This document shows positions 56,550 to 64,000 of a stretch of DNA of 64,000 nucleotides, in pieces. The DNA is from an uncultured Brachyspira sp. Its GTDB lineage: Bacteria > Spirochaetota > Brachyspiria > Brachyspirales > Brachyspiraceae. The translations under genes were made by a program, and so were the position numbers. A model generated the notes under the pieces. That model made no database searches and was not told the DNA's origin. It worked only from the letters and a program-made list of their open reading frames with translations. Every line of letters starts with the position of its first letter. Positions within the stretch are counted from its first letter, which is position 1. Location: NCBI RefSeq assembly GCF_910588665.1, contig NZ_CAJUPR010000001.1, forward strand, positions 1 to 64,000. Reading direction: 5' to 3'.

Positions 56550-58001
56550 ATGCAAATTTTATTAAAAATATGGACATATTTTGCCCAAAATATTTTAATT
56601 CAGCCGGCATATTTTATAGGTTTTATAGTATTGATAGGCTATATACTTTTAAAAAAACCTTGGTATGAATGTTTGGCAGGATTTTTAAAAGCCACCGTAG
56701 GTTATCTTATACTTTCGGTAGGTTCTGGAGGGCTTGTGAATAACTTCAGACCTATACTTGTGGGCTTGAAAGATAAATTTAATCTGCAGGCTACAGTTAT
56801 AGATCCTTATTACGGACAAAATGCAGTTCAGTCGGCAATGGAGCATATAGGAAAGTCTTTTTCTCAGGTAATGCTTCTTCTTCTTATTGCTTTTATATTT
56901 AATATTATTTTAGTTGCTTTCAGGAAAGTTACAAAAATACGCTCCATATTTACTACAGGAAATGTTCAGATACAGCAGGCTGCTACGGCTTTTTGGCTGA
57001 TATTTTTCTGTTTTCCTAAATTAGGAGATACTCCTATGCTTATAATGATGAGTATACTTCTGGGTTTATATTGGGCTGTAGGCTCTAATTTAACGGTGGA
57101 AATTACTCAGGATTTAACAGAGGGTGGAGGATTCTGCGTAGCTCATCAGCAGATATTTGCCTTAAAAATATTTTCCACTATAGCCGAGAGACTAAAAGGC
57201 AAGTGTGAAGGTAAAAAGTTAGAAGATATTAAATTTCCGGGATTTTTATCTATTTTCAATGAAAATATGGTATCAACTTCAATACTGATGCTGGTTTTTT
57301 TCGGAATTATATTAATAACTTTAGGAAGAGATTATTTAGTAGCTAATAAATTTATGAAAGAAGGTCAGAGTTTCTTTTTCTATACATTAACTACAGCTTT
57401 GAATTTTGCTGTGTATTTGGCTATACTTCAGTTAGGAGTTAGAACATTCGTTACGGAATTAACTCAGTCTTTTCAGGGCATATCTACAAGACTTCTTCCC
57501 GGAGCTGTTCCCGGTATTGACTGCGCAGCTACTTTCGGCTTCGGATCTCCGAATGCCGTTACAATAGGTTTATTATTCGGAGCTGCAGGACAGTTTCTTG
57601 CTATTATTACATTGATACTTATGAAAAGCCCAGTTATAATAATAGCAGGGTTTATACCTGTATTTTTTGACAATGCAACTATAGCCGTATTTGCAAACAA
57701 CAGAGGCGGTATTAAAGCTGCCTGCATACTTCCTTTTATATCAGGATTATGTCAGGTATTCGGTTCTGCTTTTATAGCTTATTGGGTGGGTCTTGCGGCT
57801 TACGGAGGTTATTTAGGTATGTGGGATTGGGCTGTATTATGGCCTGGATTTACAGTTATTATGAAATATTTAGGTTATGCAGGTGTAGGCATCATAATAT
57901 TAATATTGATTGCCATACCTCAGATACAGTATAGAAGAAATAAAGATACATATTTCTTAATTACCGATGATTATGAAGCCTATAGACAGAAAATGAAGTA
58001 A
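56550..58001 (+). CDS. ulaA: PTS ascorbate-specific EIIC permease
   Basis: Membrane component that moves L-ascorbate across the inner membrane during phosphorylation. The 483 residues give about eleven hydrophobic segments and show conserved GYLILSVGSGGLVNNFRPI and LLPGAVPGIDCAATFGFGSPNAVTIG. AAGGAGA precedes the ATG; ulaB follows after 29 bases. Confidence 0.94.
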   Translation: MQILLKIWTYFAQNILIQPAYFIGFIVLIGYILLKKPWYECLAGFLKATVGYLILSVGSGGLVNNFRPILVGLKDKFNLQATVIDPYYGQNAVQSAMEHIGKSFSQVMLLLLIAFIFNIILVAFRKVTKIRSIFTTGNVQIQQAATAFWLIFFCFPKLGDTPMLIMMSILLGLYWAVGSNLTVEITQDLTEGGGFCVAHQQIFALKIFSTIAERLKGKCEGKKLEDIKFPGFLSIFNENMVSTSILMLVFFGIILITLGRDYLVANKFMKEGQSFFFYTLTTALNFAVYLAILQLGVRTFVTELTQSFQGISTRLLPGAVPGIDCAATFGFGSPNAVTIGLLFGAAGQFLAIITLILMKSPVIIIAGFIPVFFDNATIAVFANNRGGIKAACILPFISGLCQVFGSAFIAYWVGLAAYGGYLGMWDWAVLWPGFTVIMKYLGYAGVGIIILILIAIPQIQYRRNKDTYFLITDDYEAYRQKMK

Positions 58002-58030
58002 TATATTTTATTTTAAGGAGATTATATTTT

Positions 58031-58339
58031 ATGTTAAAAGTTTTAGTTGCCTGTGCTAATGGATCGGGTACTAGTTTGATGATGAAAATGACTGCTGAAA
58101 AAGCTCTTAAGTCATTGGGTATTAACGGAGTAAATGTTCATCACTGCGCTTTATCAGAAGGTAAGAGTACAGCCGTTAATTATGATCTGGTTTTTTGTCC
58201 TTTAAATTTTATTGATATGTTTAAAGAGTCAATTGAAAAAGGTGTAAGAGTTATAGGAATTAAAAATGTTCTGTCAGAACCTGAGTTTAAGCAGAAACTT
58301 AATGAATCAGGATATTTGGAAGAATTAAGAAATAAATGA
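58031..58339 (+). CDS. ulaB: PTS ascorbate-specific EIIB component
   Basis: Cytoplasmic phosphocarrier between EIIA and UlaA. The 102 residues begin MLKVLVACANGSGTSLMMK, with the phosphorylated Cys8 in the P-loop-like CxNGxGTS. A terminator-like hairpin follows before ulaE. Confidence 0.94.
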   Translation: MLKVLVACANGSGTSLMMKMTAEKALKSLGINGVNVHHCALSEGKSTAVNYDLVFCPLNFIDMFKESIEKGVRVIGIKNVLSEPEFKQKLNESGYLEELRNK

Positions 58340-58351
58340 TAATTTTGAAGC

Positions 58352-58385
58352 AGGGAAGTATTTATTAATTATTTCTCTATTTTTT
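58352..58385 (+). terminator. Terminator-like hairpin between ulaB and ulaE
   Basis: AGGGAAGTA (58352-58360) pairs with TATTTCTCT (58370-58378), nine pairs including two G-U, then A and six T residues (58380-58385). It could partially stop transcription and reduce the metabolic genes relative to the transporter genes. Confidence 0.55.
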
Positions 58386-58407
58386 ACTTGAATATCGGAG
58401 GTTGATT

Positions 58408-59262
58408 ATCAATAATTTATTTGGAATATATGAAAAAGCTTTGGAAAAGAACACTTCTTGGCATCAGAAATTATCGGACGCTAAAGAATTGGGTTTTGAT
58501 TTTGTTGAGATATCTATAGATGAAACCGATGAAAGACTTTCAAGATTGGACTGGACTAAAAAAGAAAGAGAGGAATTGTTAATATCAATATCGGAAACAG
58601 GCATAAAAATACCTACTATGTGTTTCAGCGGACATAGAAGATTTCCTATGGGCAGCAAAAATCCATATACTAGAAAGAAAGCTATGGAGCTTATGGAAAA
58701 GGCTGTAATATTTGCAAGTGATATAGGAATAAGAATAATACAATTAGCAGGTTATGATGTTTATTATGAGAAAGGAGATGATGAAACAAAACAATTATTT
58801 ATAGAAGGATTAAAAAAATCGCTTGAAATAGCTTCAAAATATCAGGTAATGCTTGCCGTAGAAATTATGGATACTCCTTTTATGAACTCCATAACTAAGT
58901 TTTTAGAATATGATAAAATTTGCAATAGTCCTTGGCTTACAGTATATCCTGATTTGGGAAATTTAACTGCTTGGGGAAATGATGTTGAATCTGAGATAAG
59001 GAAAGGATTTCATAAAATTACAGCAATACATATTAAAGATACTTTAGCCCCTAAAGAAGGTTTTGAAGGTAAGTTTAAAGAAGTGGCTTTTGGGGAAGGA
59101 TGCGTTGATTTTGTGAAATGTTTTAAATTATTAAAAGAACTTAATTATAATGGAACTTTTATGATGGAAATGTGGTCTGAAAAATCGGATAATCCTAAAG
59201 AATATGTAATAAAAGAAAAAAAATGGGTTCTGGAAAAAATGAAGGAGGGAGGATTTTATTAA
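58408..59262 (+). CDS. ulaE: L-ribulose-5-phosphate (L-xylulose-5-phosphate) 3-epimerase, apparent ATC start
   Basis: Interconverts L-xylulose and L-ribulose 5-phosphates. The TIM-barrel protein closely matches UlaE: LGIYEKAL-like LFGIYEKALEKN, GFDFVEISIDETDERLSRLDW, IQLAGYDVYY, VEIMDTPFMNSI and the C-terminal FMMEMWSE. CGGAGG (58396-58401) lies 6 bases before ATC at 58408, exactly where an ATG would be expected. The only standard codon in reach, TTG at 58402, adjoins that site with no spacing. Either ATC is used, or TTG with a different Shine-Dalgarno. About 284 residues from the ATC. Confidence 0.85.
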   Translation: MNNLFGIYEKALEKNTSWHQKLSDAKELGFDFVEISIDETDERLSRLDWTKKEREELLISISETGIKIPTMCFSGHRRFPMGSKNPYTRKKAMELMEKAVIFASDIGIRIIQLAGYDVYYEKGDDETKQLFIEGLKKSLEIASKYQVMLAVEIMDTPFMNSITKFLEYDKICNSPWLTVYPDLGNLTAWGNDVESEIRKGFHKITAIHIKDTLAPKEGFEGKFKEVAFGEGCVDFVKCFKLLKELNYNGTFMMEMWSEKSDNPKEYVIKEKKWVLEKMKEGGFY

Positions 59263-59265
59263 AAT

Positions 59266-59964
59266 ATGCTTGAAGAATTAAAGAGAATAGTATTTGAAGA
59301 GAATATTGAACTTGTAAAAAAAAATCTTGTTATATATACATGGGGAAATGTCAGCGGTTTGGATAGACAATCAAAAACATTTGCTATTAAACCAAGCGGT
59401 GTGGATTATAATATAATGAAAGCGGAAGATATGACGGTTTTAGACTTGGAAGGTAAAAAATTAGAAGGAAAGTATAATCCTTCTTCCGATACCGCTACGC
59501 ATATAGAGTTATATAAAGCGTTTCCTGAAATAGGAGGCATAGTGCATACTCATTCAAGCTATGCCGTAAGCTGGGCTCAGGCTGTAAAAGATATACCAGC
59601 TTTCGGTACAACGCATGCCGATTATTTTTACGGAGATATACCTTGCACAAGACCTTTAACGAAAGAAGAAATTGAAAAAGAATATGAAAAAAATACGGGA
59701 TTTGTTATTATAGAAACTCTTAAAAAAAGAAATATTAATCCTATGGACATACCCGGTATTATAATAGCGTCTCATGGTCCTTTTGCTTGGGGCAGAGATG
59801 CTAAAGAGGCTGTTCATAATGCCGTTGTTATGGAAGAGATTGCTAAAATGGCTTACAGAACTATACAAATAAATCAGGAAGCAAAATCCGTACAGCAGTA
59901 TTTACTTGATAAGCATTATTTCAGAAAGCATGGTTCAAATGCTTATTACGGACAAAATTTATAA
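59266..59964 (+). CDS. ulaF: L-ribulose-5-phosphate 4-epimerase
   Basis: Converts L-ribulose 5-phosphate to D-xylulose 5-phosphate, feeding the pentose phosphate pathway. The 232-residue class II aldolase-like protein has [31 protein letters not shown], the metal-binding HTHSSYA and the C-terminal [21 protein letters not shown] in the ulaE end serves as ribosome site; the gap is three bases. Confidence 0.95.
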   Translation: MLEELKRIVFEENIELVKKNLVIYTWGNVSGLDRQSKTFAIKPSGVDYNIMKAEDMTVLDLEGKKLEGKYNPSSDTATHIELYKAFPEIGGIVHTHSSYAVSWAQAVKDIPAFGTTHADYFYGDIPCTRPLTKEEIEKEYEKNTGFVIIETLKKRNINPMDIPGIIIASHGPFAWGRDAKEAVHNAVVMEEIAKMAYRTIQINQEAKSVQQYLLDKHYFRKHGSNAYYGQNL

Positions 59965-59991
59965 TACAGTTATTTTTTAAGGAGAATAAAT

Positions 59992-60630
59992 ATGGCTATA
60001 CCTTTACTGCAGATTGCATTAGATAATACCTCTTTAAGCGGAGCTTTAAAATCGGCAAAAGCTGTCGGAGATGAAGTTGATATTATAGAGGCAGGCACTA
60101 TATTATGCTTGGCTGAAGGAATGGAGGCTGTAAGATGTCTTAGAGCTTTGTATCCAGATAAAATTATATTAGCCGATACTAAATGTGCCGATGCGGGGGG
60201 CACTGTTGCTAGAATGTGTGCTGATGCAGGCGCCGATTGGATGACTGTTATATGTTCCGCCACAATACCTACTATGAAGGCGGCTTTAAAAGAGATTAAA
60301 GAACTTCAAGTTGAGCTTTACGGCGATTGGACCTTTGAAAATGCAAAGGCTTGGAAAGAAGCGAATATTACGCAGGCTGTTTATCATCAAAGCAGAGATG
60401 CACTTTTGGCTGGACATACTTGGTCTGACGGTGATTTGGAAAAAATAAAAAAATTAACCGAAATGGGATTTAAAGTTTCCGTTACAGGCGGGCTTGAAAC
60501 GGACACTTTAAAACTTTTTAAAGATATTAATGTATTTGCATTCATTACTGGAAGAAGCATAAGAGATGCTGAAGATCCTGCTGAGGAAGCCAGAAAGTTT
60601 AAAGAAGAGATATTAAAATATTGGAGATAG
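59992..60630 (+). CDS. ulaD: 3-keto-L-gulonate-6-phosphate decarboxylase
   Basis: Decarboxylates 3-keto-L-gulonate 6-phosphate to L-xylulose 5-phosphate. The 212 residues belong to the orotidine-monophosphate-decarboxylase superfamily, with QIALDNTSL, EAGTILCLAEG, ADTKCADAGG (catalytic Asp and Lys) and the phosphate loop GGLETDTL and TGRSIRDAEDP. AAGGAGA precedes the ATG. Confidence 0.95.
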   Translation: MAIPLLQIALDNTSLSGALKSAKAVGDEVDIIEAGTILCLAEGMEAVRCLRALYPDKIILADTKCADAGGTVARMCADAGADWMTVICSATIPTMKAALKEIKELQVELYGDWTFENAKAWKEANITQAVYHQSRDALLAGHTWSDGDLEKIKKLTEMGFKVSVTGGLETDTLKLFKDINVFAFITGRSIRDAEDPAEEARKFKEEILKYWR

Positions 60631-60633
60631 TTA

Positions 60634-61437
60634 TTGAATAATATTAAGCTTATAGCCACAGATTTAGACGGTACTTTATTAAATAATCAACATAAAATAA
60701 GTGAATATAATAAAAATGTTATAAAAGCGGCTTGTGAGATGGGCATAAAAATAATATTATCAACGGGAAGACCTGTATCTGCGGCTTTAAAATTTTTATA
60801 TGATTTAAATATTGATACCGAGCTTATATCATTTAACGGAGCTATGATAACGGATAAGAATTCCAATATTATATACAATCAGAGTTTAAATGCCGATATA
60901 GGAAAGGAGCTAATAAATATTGCTGAAAAATATAAAATATATTATCAGGGATTTTTGGCTGATAGATGGAATATAGGTTTTTTTGATAAAAAATGGCTTG
61001 ATTTTTATATATCAATAGCCGAAATAGATAATTATACAATTGGTTTTGATGATATAGAAGATTTTTCTTTCAGTAAATTTATGTTTATAGGCGAAAATAG
61101 TACATTGAAAAATATAGCCGAAGAATTAGAGCAGACTTTTGGAGATAAAATATATTATACATTTTCAAGACCCGTTTATTTGGAAGTTCATAGCCCTAAT
61201 GTATCTAAGGCTAAGGCATTAAAGTATTTGTCTGATAAATATAATATTAATGCAGATAATATAATGGCTTTCGGTGATAATAATAATGATTTAGAAATGC
61301 TTGAATATGCAAATATATCCGTTGCTGTTGAAAATGCTGAGAATATAGTAAAATTAAAGGCTAAATATATTACAAAGAGCAATGAAGAAAACGGAGTTGG
61401 AATATTCATTAATAATATGCTTAATTTGAATATTTAA
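60634..61437 (+). CDS. Cof-type HAD phosphatase
   Basis: The 267-residue hydrolase has the HAD motifs DLDGTLL near residue 9, STGRP near 41, and the C-terminal GDNNNDLEML. Cof-type members usually dephosphorylate sugar phosphates. It starts with TTG at 60634, 7 bases after GGAG at the ulaD end, and probably belongs to the ula transcript. It may clear sugar-phosphate stress from that pathway (inference). Confidence 0.85.
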   Translation: MNNIKLIATDLDGTLLNNQHKISEYNKNVIKAACEMGIKIILSTGRPVSAALKFLYDLNIDTELISFNGAMITDKNSNIIYNQSLNADIGKELINIAEKYKIYYQGFLADRWNIGFFDKKWLDFYISIAEIDNYTIGFDDIEDFSFSKFMFIGENSTLKNIAEELEQTFGDKIYYTFSRPVYLEVHSPNVSKAKALKYLSDKYNINADNIMAFGDNNNDLEMLEYANISVAVENAENIVKLKAKYITKSNEENGVGIFINNMLNLNI

Positions 61438-61503
61438 TATATATTTTCTTTTTTATAAGCTTCTTTGATATATTTTTTTACTGTTAATAGTAGGAGTTTA
61501 ATT

Positions 61504-62541
61504 ATGCAGGTATTTCAAGAGAAATTATTAAAAGCTTTAGAAATGTATCAGAATGATTTTGATAATATAGTAAAAACATTTTTTGATGATAAAGATAAAT
61601 ATAATAATTTGATAAATAAATATTCCTGCGATACTGAGGATAATGTTGATAAGAATTATTTGCTTAGAGCAAGGCTTTCAATTTCTATTATTTATTATAA
61701 AAATCTAAAAGCTTTAAATAAAGAAGGTCTTAGAAGCATAATCATTTATTTATTTGAAGAGGAATTAAAAGACAGGGAAACATCAAAATATAAGGGAATA
61801 GGAATAGCATTAAAAGCTTTATCATTCCTGCTTAATAAATACGGCAAAGATAATAAAGATTTATTTGAGAAAGCGAAAAAAATAAATACAGACTGCGCCA
61901 TAGGATATGACAGTAATATAAGGTTTGAAACGGATATTGAAAAATTAGATATTCATTACTGCATACATTATGCTTTGGAATTGGGATTTAAAGATTTATA
62001 TTATGAACTTATAAATATATGGAAATCAAGTATAAATAATTGGGATAGAATTAATTTGGAGAGATTAAGAGATTTTGAAATTGAAGCAGGAAATAAAGAC
62101 GGAGAATTAGAGGCAAATAAAAAACTTTTTAATATTGCTAATGAAGATTATGAAAAAAATAAGCAAAATCAGATGCTCTCTAAAAAATATTTATTTTATT
62201 TAGTTTCATATTTAAGCAGCTATATAGAAAATTTAATAAAGCTTTTTAATTATGATGAGGCTTTGAATATCATTTTGACTAATATTGAAGATATAAAGTC
62301 TGTAAATAATAATGCTTTTTATAATATTCATGCTGGAATATCAATAGTGGATAACGGATTAAAAATTTTACTCAATACGGAAATTAATGATAAAACTAAT
62401 ATATTATGGCAATTTATAAAGATAGCATTTGATAATGAACATTTAAATTATTCAAGATCGGTATATGATAATTTAATAAAGTGTGCTGATAAAATGAACG
62501 ATTCAGAATTAAAGGATAAAGTTTTAAAAGAGATTAAATAA
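61504..62541 (+). CDS. Helical protein of unknown function
   Basis: The 345 residues are almost all predicted alpha-helical, rich in Asn, Lys, Glu and Tyr, without a signal peptide or membrane segment. Pairs of amphipathic helices suggest a solenoid such as tetratricopeptide repeats, but no clear repeat consensus was found. The open frame extends to 61465; the ATG at 61504, 7 bases after AGGAG, is chosen. I do not recognise the family. Confidence 0.6.
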   Translation: MQVFQEKLLKALEMYQNDFDNIVKTFFDDKDKYNNLINKYSCDTEDNVDKNYLLRARLSISIIYYKNLKALNKEGLRSIIIYLFEEELKDRETSKYKGIGIALKALSFLLNKYGKDNKDLFEKAKKINTDCAIGYDSNIRFETDIEKLDIHYCIHYALELGFKDLYYELINIWKSSINNWDRINLERLRDFEIEAGNKDGELEANKKLFNIANEDYEKNKQNQMLSKKYLFYLVSYLSSYIENLIKLFNYDEALNIILTNIEDIKSVNNNAFYNIHAGISIVDNGLKILLNTEINDKTNILWQFIKIAFDNEHLNYSRSVYDNLIKCADKMNDSELKDKVLKEIK

Positions 62542-62585
62542 AGTATTTATATAAAAATAAGTATAATTAAAACAGCATTAAATAT

Positions 62586-63320
62586 TTAAGTACGGGCTAC
62601 CGTAAGCAAGCCTATTTTATTTATGCATTCTAGTTTTTTTATCTCTTTAGAAATTTCATTTAAAGTGCTTCCAGTAGTAAATACATCATCTATAATAAGC
62701 AAATTTATTTTATTTTCAGTATTATAGATTCTGCTTACAGTAAATGCATCTTTTATCATATTAATTCTCTCTTCCTTGCTTTTCAGCATACTTAATGCCT
62801 GAGTTTCTTTTTTCCGTGCGATTATATCATTGATTAAATTTATATTTAGAATTTTTGATAATGTTTTTGCTATAAGTTCGCTTTGATTATATCCTCTATC
62901 CAAAAGCCTGTTTTTTCCAAGAGGCACAAAACTAACCGCATCATAGCTTTTAATATAATCTTTATAATAGTAACTAAGCATAGCGGCAAAATCTTTACAA
63001 ATCAAATATCTATGAGAGAACTTCATTTTATGAATTAAGTCTGTTGTATGATTACTATAATACAGCATAGATCTGCATTCATCAAAATAAAGTTCTTCGT
63101 TTTTGCATACGCATAATGAATCTTCACTTTCTAAGACTTTTCCGCATTTAATGCATCTTATATATCTGTCTTTATGTATATAATCCAATTTTTTATTTAT
63201 ACATTCTATGCATATATAATTCATATTGACGCTTTGAATTAAATTACCGCATATTATGCAGTGATTTGGAAATATAAGATGCATTATATTAGAAAAAGTT
63301 TTTTGTATTTTATTTATCAT
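62586..63320 (-). CDS. ComF-family phosphoribosyltransferase-like protein
   Basis: The 244-residue protein has an N-terminal zinc-ribbon (CIICGNLI, then CIEC; CIKCG, then CVC) and a C-terminal type I phosphoribosyltransferase fold with LLIIDDVFTTGSTL. ComF proteins take part in DNA uptake or processing in competent bacteria; in others the role is unclear. The frame opens at 63380, but the ATG at 63320 overlaps the stop of the SPFH gene as ATGA, a coupled start. Confidence 0.85.
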   Translation of the reverse strand: MINKIQKTFSNIMHLIFPNHCIICGNLIQSVNMNYICIECINKKLDYIHKDRYIRCIKCGKVLESEDSLCVCKNEELYFDECRSMLYYSNHTTDLIHKMKFSHRYLICKDFAAMLSYYYKDYIKSYDAVSFVPLGKNRLLDRGYNQSELIAKTLSKILNINLINDIIARKKETQALSMLKSKEERINMIKDAFTVSRIYNTENKINLLIIDDVFTTGSTLNEISKEIKKLECINKIGLLTVART

Positions 63321-64000
63321 TTTATTTGTATCATAGGAGAGATGCCTGAGCCTGCAACCTGAGGCATTTTCCCGTCCCATTTTTCTATATACATTCTCTG
63401 TATTAATAAAGGTGTCAGAGATTCCTGCATTATTCTGTTAGCCTCTGAAACACCTTTAGCTTTAGTAATTTCAGCTTCAGCTTCATAACGCACTTTTTCT
63501 AAAGCATTCTGAGCAGTAAGAGCGTCCTGAGAAGCTATTAATTTTCTTTCTATAGCCTGATCAAACTCATCTGAAAAATCATGTTCTATTATGGAACATG
63601 CTGCAACAGTTATGCCGTAGTCGTTAAAATCAGCCATAACTTCTTTTAAAAGCTCCTGAGCCATTTCGTTTCTTTTTGTTATAAACTCTTCTATAGTATA
63701 TCTGGCAGAAACGGCATTTAAGCTTTCGGATATTCTCGGATTGATTAATTTATCCTTATAATCAAGCCCGAATTTTTTATATAAATCCAAAGCATCGCTT
63801 CCTATAGAATACTGAACATTGAGTGTCATCGATATTGTCTGCATATCTTTTGATGATACGGAATATATTTTTTCTACAGTCTGCTCTCTTACTTCCATAA
63901 TTTTTATAGTATCTATAAAAGGTATTCTAAAGTGAAGCCCAGGCTCTTCCTGAGATATGGCTTTTCCTAATCTGCTTCTTATTCCTATTTCGCCTGTAGA
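63317..64000 (-). CDS. Stomatin/prohibitin-like (SPFH, band 7) protein, 5' end outside window
   Basis: The reading frame continues past the internal ATG at 63898 to the window edge, with GLHFRIPFIDTIKIMEVREQT matching the band-7 domain of HflC/prohibitin-like proteins. The visible part (about 227 residues) also holds the helical QDALTAQNALEKVRYEAEAEITKAKGVSEANRIM coiled-coil region. Such proteins scaffold membrane complexes. The N-terminal membrane anchor would be beyond position 64000. Confidence 0.85.
   Translation of the reverse strand, partial: STGEIGIRSRLGKAISQEEPGLHFRIPFIDTIKIMEVREQTVEKIYSVSSKDMQTISMTLNVQYSIGSDALDLYKKFGLDYKDKLINPRISESLNAVSARYTIEEFITKRNEMAQELLKEVMADFNDYGITVAACSIIEHDFSDEFDQAIERKLIASQDALTAQNALEKVRYEAEAEITKAKGVSEANRIMQESLTPLLIQRMYIEKWDGKMPQVAGSGISPMIQIK

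Noticed and set aside
63321..63380. Twenty extra N-terminal residues for the ComF-like protein
   Set aside because: They overlap the SPFH coding end and are rich in unrelated residues; the ATGA overlap at 63320 is a better start.

Overview
The window is from a low-GC (visually around 30 % GC) diderm spirochete, almost certainly a Brachyspira. This rests on protein recognition: a divergent EF-Tu beginning [15 protein letters not shown], a lipid A pathway alongside spirochete-type lipoproteins and chemotaxis proteins, and L3 residues Asn148/Ser149 matching the positions known from Brachyspira tiamulin work. The species cannot be told from the sequence alone. No rRNA, tRNA, CRISPR array, insertion sequence or prophage was seen; this is mostly a core chromosomal region.

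Layout. (1) 110-769: a leftward hisIE gene, then a 424-base divergent promoter region. (2) 1194-19570: one continuous rightward str-S10-spc-alpha block (rpsL, rpsG, fusA, tuf, then S10 through L17, with secY, infA and rpoA). It includes two genes too short for ordinary ORF callers, rpmD (L30) and rpmJ (L36), and lacks adk and map between secY and infA. rho and an Smr-domain gene follow. (3) 21766-26368, leftward: fabZ-lpxA-lpxB plus a GHKL-type ATPase, and a separate iron alcohol dehydrogenase. (4) 26568-30596, rightward: a lipoprotein, a small outer-membrane barrel and a large exported ankyrin protein, all poorly characterised. (5) 30755-40343, rightward: hslVU, a hemerythrin, lnt, cheB, two small lipoproteins, ispE, a PorV/UPF0164-like barrel and a pentapeptide-repeat-like protein. 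(6) 40385-42272: manC (leftward), and an HTH protein with a C-terminal receiver domain (rightward). (7) 42278-54360, leftward: rplM-rpsI-dksA-like-priA, and tamB-bamA-skp-lpxD. (8) 54581-61437, rightward: an L-ascorbate PTS and catabolic locus (ulaC, then ulaG-A-B-E-F-D, then a HAD phosphatase). (9) 61504-64000: an unknown helical protein, then leftward comF and a band-7/SPFH gene cut by the window edge.

How the genes work together. The ribosomal block supplies translation and Sec export. Two envelope clusters, fabZ-lpxA-lpxB and tamB-bamA-skp-lpxD, make lipid A and assemble outer-membrane proteins; together they look like the usual bamA-skp-lpxD-fabZ-lpxA-lpxB cluster split in two. Lnt completes lipoproteins, several of which are encoded nearby. 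The ula locus would import ascorbate as its 6-phosphate and convert it to D-xylulose 5-phosphate.

No clearly new multi-gene system stands out. The most notable signals are: a rewritten switch I region in EF-Tu; altered DNA-contact residues in the RNA polymerase alpha C-terminal domain; an Asn at the CheB phosphoacceptor site; a ula leader with a GC-richer hairpin and terminator-like island; a terminator-like hairpin between ulaB and ulaE; and an apparent ATC start codon for ulaE, echoed by a second Shine-Dalgarno followed by ATC upstream of ulaG.
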